Origin: SHVO01 sp050250575
GTDB taxonomy: Bacteria; Pseudomonadota; Alphaproteobacteria; Rhodospirillales; Rhodospirillaceae
Length of the DNA stretch: 64,000 nucleotides
Assembly: GCA_050250575.1 (NCBI GenBank)
Contig: JBFWOJ010000019.1
Span: 1-64,000, forward strand
Reading direction: 5' to 3'
The position numbers were made by a program, and so were the translations under genes. The notes beneath the pieces are model-generated. The model was given only the letters and a program-made list of their open reading frames with translations, made no database searches and had not been told where the DNA came from. Shown here one piece after another: positions 59,356 through 64,000 of this stretch; the stretch's first letter is position 1; each line of letters opens with the position of its first letter.

Positions 59356-59946
59356 ATGAGCACCGCCGCCGTCCTTCCTCATCTCAACGCTGCGCTCAAC
59401 GCAATCTCGGCGATTCTCCTGATCATCGGGTTCATCCTGATCCGGGCCGGGCGGCGCGACGTGCATCGCAAAGTGATGATCGCCGCCTTGAGCGTGTCTG
59501 CGGTTTTTCTGGTGAGCTATCTCACCTATCATTTCACGGCGCCCATCTTCGTCTTTCAGGGCACGGGCTGGACGCGGCCGGTGTACTACGCGCTGCTCAT
59601 CAGCCATGTGATCCTCGCGACGCTCGCGACGCCGCTGGTCGCCGTCACGGCCTACCGCGCGCTCAAGGGCACCTTCGACCGCCACCGCGCCATCGCGCGT
59701 TGGACGATCGGCGTGTGGCTCTATGTCGCCGTCAGCGGCGTGATGATCTACGTCGCGCTGTATCACATCTACCCGACGCCCCCTTCGTCATCCCTGGCGC
59801 GCAGCACCAACGCTTTATCGTCATCCTTGGCCCGAAGGGCCGAGGATCCAGGGGTTTCCCGTATCTGTTTTTTCCGCGAAATACCAAACACCTCTGCGTC
59901 CTTGCGGTTTGCCGTCCGCACGGATGACACCGAGAGTGTCACCTGA
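59356..59946 (+). CDS. DUF420 membrane protein with a repeat-derived C-terminal tail
   Basis: A 196 aa protein. Residues 1 to about 141 form a four-helix DUF420 protein (AILLIIGFILIRAGRRDVHR, VSYLTYHFTAPIFVFQGTGW, VYYALLISHVILATLATPLV, WLYVAVSGVMIYVALYHIYP), a family found near cytochrome oxidase genes and thought to aid assembly. The family normally ends near YHIYP. The next 55 residues are encoded by REP-like repeat DNA (SSSLARRAEDPG from the hairpin arm) and look like junk. The ATG starts 15 bp after the BIME element. Stop overlaps the next start by 1 nt. Confidence 0.8.
   Translation: MSTAAVLPHLNAALNAISAILLIIGFILIRAGRRDVHRKVMIAALSVSAVFLVSYLTYHFTAPIFVFQGTGWTRPVYYALLISHVILATLATPLVAVTAYRALKGTFDRHRAIARWTIGVWLYVAVSGVMIYVALYHIYPTPPSSSLARSTNALSSSLARRAEDPGVSRICFFREIPNTSASLRFAVRTDDTESVT
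59788..59927. repeat. REP/BIME copies inside the 3' part of the DUF420 reading frame
   Basis: A partial arm starts TCATCCCTGGCGCGC at 59788. A full arm at 59821-59851 is identical to the left arm at 59244-59274. A degenerate right arm ends with CCGCACGGATGAC at about 59915-59927. The interval supplies the abnormal tail of the DUF420 protein. Confidence 0.78.
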
Positions 59947-61400
59947 TGGATGAACGCGAAGTCCTCGCGAGGTCGATGCCGCCGCCGGTGGACATGGCCG
60001 TGGACGGCAATTTCGCCGGCAAGGTGACGCCGCCGTTCCTGCATGAACTGCGCGGATGGACGGGCCTGCCGCTCGCCGCGCTCGCGCTCGCCGGGCTCCT
60101 TGCGCTTCTGCTCGCCGCCTCGCGCGTTCCCGGCGCCGAGCAGGTGCTCACCTGGACCGGCGACAGCTTCTTCCAGAAGGGCCTCGTCGCTCATGTCACC
60201 TTCGCCTTCGTCATCTGGTACATGGGTGTCCACGGCGCGCTCACCGTCATCATGACGGCGCAAATGCAGGATGCCCGCGATCCGCCGGGCCTCTTCAATG
60301 TCTTGACCGGTCGGCTCGGGCTTTACGGCGCCGGCGTCAGTCTCATCCTTCTGCTCGCGCCGGTGTTGGCCGATCTCGGTGAGCCTTCCCTCAACAATTA
60401 TCTGCCGGTGCTTGATCATCCGGTCTACTACGCGGGGCTGCTCCTCCTCGCGGTGTCGGTGGCGCTGCCCGTCGTGCGGCTCCTGGTGATCCTGGCGCGC
60501 GAGCGCAAATGCGACGCCGCTGTGTTCGCCATCGCCGCCGCGGGCGTGATCTATCTGCTCGCGCTCGCGTGTGTGCTCGCCGCCTGGCTCACCATTCCGC
60601 CGAATGTCGGCCGTCAGGGAACGAATGAATACCTGATGTGGGGCGGCGGCCATGTCCTGCAATTCGCCAACACGGCTCTGATGCTCTGCGCGTTCTACCT
60701 CATCGCGCGCGCCGCCCTCGGCGAGACTCCGCTGCCGGGCTCATGGCTCAAGATCATGATGCTGGTCTTGGTGGCCGGCGCCGCCGCCGGGCCGCTGCTC
60801 TACCTCACTCACGAACCGGGCGGCGCCACGCAGCGCGATCTCTTTACCCGCCTTTACTGGTACGCGCTGCCATTGCCCACGGCGGTGGTGCTCGGCAGCG
60901 TCGCGCTCTTGCTCATGCGCCGCTGGCGCGACGCCATGAACGGTCCGCCCGAAATCAAGGCCGTCGTCATCGCGTTCGTGCTGTTCGCTTACGGCGGAGT
61001 GCTGGGATTCTTCGAAGGCTCGATTGATACACGTACGCCCAGCCACTATCACGCCATGCTGATCGCGGTGTCGCTCGCCTTCATGGCGCTGTACTTCGCG
61101 CTGTTCCTGCCCCTCCTGGGCAGGCGCACCGCGCGGCGCAAGCTGCGTACGGTGATGTACGTATTGCTGGGCGGGGGGCAGTTCCTGCATTCCACCGGCC
61201 TTTATCTCGCCGGTCTCGAAGGCGTGTTGCGCAAGACGCCCGGCGCCGCCCAAGGGCTTGATAGCACATGGAAGATCGTCAGCATGTCGATGATGGGCGT
61301 CGGCGGCCTGATCGCGGTCGCGGGTGGCATCATCTTCATCTTTCTCGCCGGCAAAATGTTATTGGCAAAGCCGGATCATAGGATTAGACCAGCGCCGTGA
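59946..61400 (+). CDS. Divergent heme-copper oxidase subunit I-like membrane protein
   Basis: A 484 aa protein with about twelve helices. Histidines fall where oxidase ligands would be: His83 and His96 in LVAHVTFAFVIWYMGVHG (helix 2), His236 in MWGGGHVLQF (CuB helix), His289 in LLYLTHEPGG, and His367-x-His369 in PSHYHAMLIA (heme pair). The GHPEVY tyrosine and the HH pair of true aa3 oxidases are absent. It resembles proteins annotated cbb3-type subunit I. It overlaps DUF420 by 1 nt and ctaB by 4 nt, so it is in the ctaB operon. Activity unknown. Confidence 0.6.
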   Translation: MDEREVLARSMPPPVDMAVDGNFAGKVTPPFLHELRGWTGLPLAALALAGLLALLLAASRVPGAEQVLTWTGDSFFQKGLVAHVTFAFVIWYMGVHGALTVIMTAQMQDARDPPGLFNVLTGRLGLYGAGVSLILLLAPVLADLGEPSLNNYLPVLDHPVYYAGLLLLAVSVALPVVRLLVILARERKCDAAVFAIAAAGVIYLLALACVLAAWLTIPPNVGRQGTNEYLMWGGGHVLQFANTALMLCAFYLIARAALGETPLPGSWLKIMMLVLVAGAAAGPLLYLTHEPGGATQRDLFTRLYWYALPLPTAVVLGSVALLLMRRWRDAMNGPPEIKAVVIAFVLFAYGGVLGFFEGSIDTRTPSHYHAMLIAVSLAFMALYFALFLPLLGRRTARRKLRTVMYVLLGGGQFLHSTGLYLAGLEGVLRKTPGAAQGLDSTWKIVSMSMMGVGGLIAVAGGIIFIFLAGKMLLAKPDHRIRPAP

Positions 61401-62266
61401 CTCAGATCCGCCATTACATCGAGCTGATGAAGCTTCGCATCGGCTTCCTCATCGCCATCAGCGCGATGGCGGGCTATGCGGCGATCGCGAGCCATGTGGA
61501 TGCGTGGCAGCTCGTCGTCCTGTTCATTGCGATGGTGCTCGGCTCGTCGGGCTCGGCCGTGTTCAATCAATATTATGATCGCGACATCGACCGCTTGATG
61601 GCGCGCACCGCAAGTCGTCCGCTCGCCGCCGGCACGCTCGGCGATCCGCGCAAGGCGCTGTTGTTCGCCGGCGTGTTGCTTGTCGCCGGATGTCTTATCG
61701 CGATGCTCGCGTTCAACTGGGTGGTCGCGACGCATCTGTTCCTCGGCGCCTTTGTCTACGGCGTGGTTTACACGGTCTGGCTCAAGCGCCGGCACTGGAC
61801 CAACATCATCATCGGCGGCGCCGCCGGCAGCTTTGCCGTGCTCGCGGGCGCGGCCGCGGTCGACCCGAACATCTGGCTGTTGCCGACTTTGATGGCGATC
61901 ACTCTCTTCCTTTGGACGCCGTCGCACTTCTGGTCGCTCGCCATCCTGATCAAGGACGATTACGCCAAGGCAGGCGTGCCGATGCTGCCCGTGATCGCGG
62001 GCGACGCGGCGTGCGCGAAATGGATCCTCGGCAATACGATCCTGCTCGTGATCTCGGCCGCGCTGCCGCTCGTCTTCGGCGAACTCGGCGTCCTCTATGG
62101 TGTGATCTCGGCGCTGTTCGGCGCGCGCTTCCTGTGGCTGAACGTCGCGCTCGTGCGGACTCCGACCCGCGACCTCGCCCGCCGGAACTTCCTGTTCTCC
62201 ATGCAGTACCTCGCCGGCGTGTTCCTCGCCGTCGTGGTCGACAAGCACGTCACGCTGCCGTTCTAG
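61397..62266 (+). CDS. ctaB: Protoheme IX farnesyltransferase (heme O synthase)
   Basis: Adds a farnesyl group to heme b to make heme o, the precursor of heme a (289 aa, nine helices). The prenyl-diphosphate motif is in AVFNQYYDRDIDRLMARTAS (NxxxDxxxD), followed by RPLAAG; the second Asp-rich loop region is near YTVWLKRRHWTNIIIGGAAG. Starts with GTG in the GTGA overlap with the preceding gene. In this organism ctaB is on the opposite strand from the structural cox genes. Confidence 0.94.
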   Translation: MTQIRHYIELMKLRIGFLIAISAMAGYAAIASHVDAWQLVVLFIAMVLGSSGSAVFNQYYDRDIDRLMARTASRPLAAGTLGDPRKALLFAGVLLVAGCLIAMLAFNWVVATHLFLGAFVYGVVYTVWLKRRHWTNIIIGGAAGSFAVLAGAAAVDPNIWLLPTLMAITLFLWTPSHFWSLAILIKDDYAKAGVPMLPVIAGDAACAKWILGNTILLVISAALPLVFGELGVLYGVISALFGARFLWLNVALVRTPTRDLARRNFLFSMQYLAGVFLAVVVDKHVTLPF

Positions 62267-62280
62267 GACGGCTCCGAAAT

Positions 62281-62921
62281 TCAGTGATGCACTTTCGCGA
62301 TGATATACGCGAGCTCGCTGCCGCCTGCGCCGCGGTCGAACACGAAGGGCAAGGTTCGATCCGTTTTCTGCGCCTGCGGCGTCGTGCCGAGGTCGGCCGT
62401 CGTCACGCCCGGCGCATAGAACATCATGTGGCCGGGAAAGGCGGTCGCGGTCACTTTGCCCGCGGCATCGAGCCGCACGTCGCCCGCCGTCATATAGGCT
62501 ACGCCGCCTCTGGCCGGCCGCTTGAACTTTCCGCTTTGGAATCCGGCGTCGATATCGGCGCGGATCTCCTCGAGGTTCTTTCCGCCCGCCAGCAATTCGC
62601 CGACGCGCAGCATACCGGCACGTAGCTGGTCTTGCCTTCGGCGTCCCAGCACGTCGGCTTGAAATTCTCGGTGCCGTAGAAGAACCCATCGCGATTGACG
62701 AGGCAGGTAAAACCGTTCGTGCCGTCCTTCACCTTCTCGAAACCTTTCGCGCCGTAGACGTAAACCGCCGCGCCGTCGCGCAGGTGGGCCGGCCCGCCCG
62801 ACAGCGCGAGCGCGATCTCGACCTCGCGCGGGAACGTCGCGTTGAGTGTCTTTCGCGTGTCCGGCATGTCGGCGGCATGCGCAGCAACGAACGCAAACGC
62901 CGCGATGAGAAGCGCGCTCAT
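62281..62921 (-). pseudogene. Secreted unknown protein, interrupted by a frameshift
   Basis: The 5' part encodes a signal peptide (MSALLIAAFAFVAAHA) and a domain to CWDAEGKTSYVP. At about 62612 the reading continues in another frame as MLRVGELLAGGKNLEEIRAD and runs to FVFDRGAGGSELAYIIAKVH, ending at 62281. Both parts have normal codon use, so a 1-nt deletion (or sequencing error) has split a gene of about 212 codons. ATG 62921 overlaps the stop of the DUF2237 gene, so they form an operon. Family not recognised. Confidence 0.65.
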
Positions 62922-63316
62922 CAGTTCAGATCCACTGCATGTTTCTTGAGGTCCGCGAGCTCGCAGTATTGAAGCGCCCCTTCGTGCGTCGCGGCAAGGA
63001 CGACCTTCGGCGCTTGTCCCTTCTCGAACGCCTGCTGCCAGCGCGGCGCGCAAAGGCACCACCGGTCGCCCGCTTTCAGGCCGGGGAAATTGTATTCCGG
63101 TATCGGCGTCGAAAGGTCGTTGCCGGCGCGCTTGCTGAAGGCAAGGAACTCGTCGGTCATCACCACGCATACGGTGTGCGAGCCCAGGTCCGAAGGCCCG
63201 GTATTGCAACAGCCGTCGCGGAAGAATCCGGTTACCGGATTCGCCGAGCACAGTTGCAGCGTCCCGCCGAGCACGTTCTTCGCCGGTCGCTGCTGTTCGC
63301 TCATGTCACGGGGCAT
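62921..63316 (-). CDS. DUF2237 family protein
   Basis: A 131 aa soluble protein. NVLGGTLQLCSANPVTGFFR, DGCCNTGPSDLGSHTVCVVM and GDRWCLCAPRWQQAF with several conserved cysteines are typical of DUF2237, which occurs widely in bacteria and has no known function. ATG 63316 has GAAGGTCAGG upstream. It is followed, with 1-nt overlap, by the frameshifted gene. Confidence 0.85.
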   Translation of the reverse strand: MPRDMSEQQRPAKNVLGGTLQLCSANPVTGFFRDGCCNTGPSDLGSHTVCVVMTDEFLAFSKRAGNDLSTPIPEYNFPGLKAGDRWCLCAPRWQQAFEKGQAPKVVLAATHEGALQYCELADLKKHAVDLN

Positions 63317-63401
63317 GACCTGACCTTCGCGGATGAAAAGAGCTAAGAATTTAGGCGCGCTCCGATTGCCGCTCAACCGGAAAAGCCCCTATGCTTGGGG
63401 T

Positions 63402-64000
63402 ATGTCCGATAAGAACGAAACGGTTGCGCCGGCCGATGTGGCGCGGATCTGGGCGGTCATGAGCCACGAGATCCGAACGCCGCTCATGGGCGTCGTGGGG
63501 ATGCTCGAGGTGCTCAACCGCACCAGCCTGACCGATGAGCAGCGGCGAATCATCGCGACCGCCGAAGAATCCTCGGTCACCCTGATGCGCATCATCGATG
63601 ACGTGCTCGATTTCGCCAAACTCGAGTCCGCGCGGGTCAAGCTCGAGGAAACGCCGGCCGATCCCGTGGCCGTCGTCGAAGGTACGGCCGACCTCCTGAT
63701 GAACATCGCCCGTTCGAAACGCCTCGGACTCACCAGCGAAGCCGTCGGGCCATTGCCGCAGATCATCTGCGATCCACTGAGGCTGCGCCAGGTGCTGCTC
63801 AATATCGGCGCCAACGCGGTCAAGTACACCGACAACGGATCGGTGGCGCTCTCGGTTTCGCAGATCGGCGAGACGCGTGAGAACGTCACCCTCCGTTTCA
63901 GCGTCGCCGACACCGGCCATGGCATTCCGCTCGAGCTGCAAGGCTATCTCTTCGAGCCGTTCTGGCAGCTTGCCGGACGCGAAGCTTCGTTCGGCGGCAT
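63402..64000 (+). CDS. Sensor histidine kinase, N-terminal part (runs off the window)
   Basis: 199 codons are visible. There is no membrane segment or sensor domain before the HisKA domain: the dimerisation helix carries MSHEIRTPLMGVVGMLEVLN with the phospho-acceptor His about residue 22. The HATPase domain shows the N-box NIGANAVKYTDNG and G1 box DTGHGIP, followed by YLFEPFWQLAG. Such short cytosolic kinases are often hybrid kinases with receiver domains at the C-terminus, which here lies outside the window. Confidence 0.88.
   Translation, partial: MSDKNETVAPADVARIWAVMSHEIRTPLMGVVGMLEVLNRTSLTDEQRRIIATAEESSVTLMRIIDDVLDFAKLESARVKLEETPADPVAVVEGTADLLMNIARSKRLGLTSEAVGPLPQIICDPLRLRQVLLNIGANAVKYTDNGSVALSVSQIGETRENVTLRFSVADTGHGIPLELQGYLFEPFWQLAGREASFGG

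Noticed and set aside
1..64000. tRNA, rRNA, CRISPR array or insertion sequence
   Set aside because: No cloverleaf T-loop pattern, regular spacer-repeat array or transposase gene was seen on reading. A covariance-model search would be needed to exclude small RNAs.

Overview
The window is a GC-rich chromosomal segment of an alphaproteobacterium. The evidence is the nuoI-nuoN / birA / coaX / RNase J / mce / proS / lolC-lolD gene order, the short proS without an editing insertion, a single LolC/E-type permease, and an aa3 cytochrome oxidase locus with ctaG. The genus cannot be read from the sequence. No tRNA, rRNA, CRISPR array or complete insertion sequence was seen.

Layout. 1-6147: end of the complex I operon (nuoI tail, nuoJKLMN). 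6259-18028: conserved backbone (birA, coaX, RNase J, mce, proS, lolC/E, lolD), interrupted by accessory genes: a sorbosone-dehydrogenase-like lipoprotein, a parDE toxin-antitoxin pair with a palindromic operator, trxC, and a chromate transporter followed by a stub of chrB. 18095-23484: a secreted unknown protein and an archaic (spore coat U type) chaperone-usher pilus operon. 23489-34391: stress, sulfur and nitrogen genes (Dps, HMCES/YedK, ELM1-like, hydroxypyruvate isomerase, degenerate EAL protein, Usp, rhodanese, ModE-like regulator, S1/P1 nuclease, YeeE with divergent TusA, Amt).

34417-48639 is the most distinctive region. It is a minus-strand surface-sugar cluster built around NeuB-like and NeuA-like enzymes (nonulosonic acid synthase and CMP-transferase). 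It carries a glutamate-1-semialdehyde-aminomutase-like PLP enzyme and two complete but divergent amidotransferase modules, each made of a HisH-like glutaminase, a HisF-like ammonia-channel protein and a WbpG/PseA-like ATP-dependent N-acetyl sugar amidotransferase. Both HisF-like proteins have Leu at position 11 in place of the catalytic Asp but keep Asp130. Two paralogous surface-carbohydrate proteins sit downstream, and a TPR-glycosyltransferase is transcribed divergently. The inferred product is an acidic C9 sugar carrying one or two amidino groups on a surface glycan or glycoprotein.

48727-54404 is looser: a cytochrome c/beta-propeller fusion, dispersed palindromic repeats, a MddA-like methyltransferase, a decayed TPR gene, two tiny genes and a lone DUF3987 (YfjI-like) protein with its own promoter. 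54592-62266 is the cytochrome c oxidase region. coxB-coxA-ctaG-coxC run leftward. A small membrane protein, a DUF420 protein, a divergent heme-copper-oxidase-like protein and ctaB run rightward. Among these lie REP/BIME-like hairpin repeats, one of which has extended the DUF420 reading frame. The window ends with a frameshifted gene, a DUF2237 gene and the start of a sensor histidine kinase.
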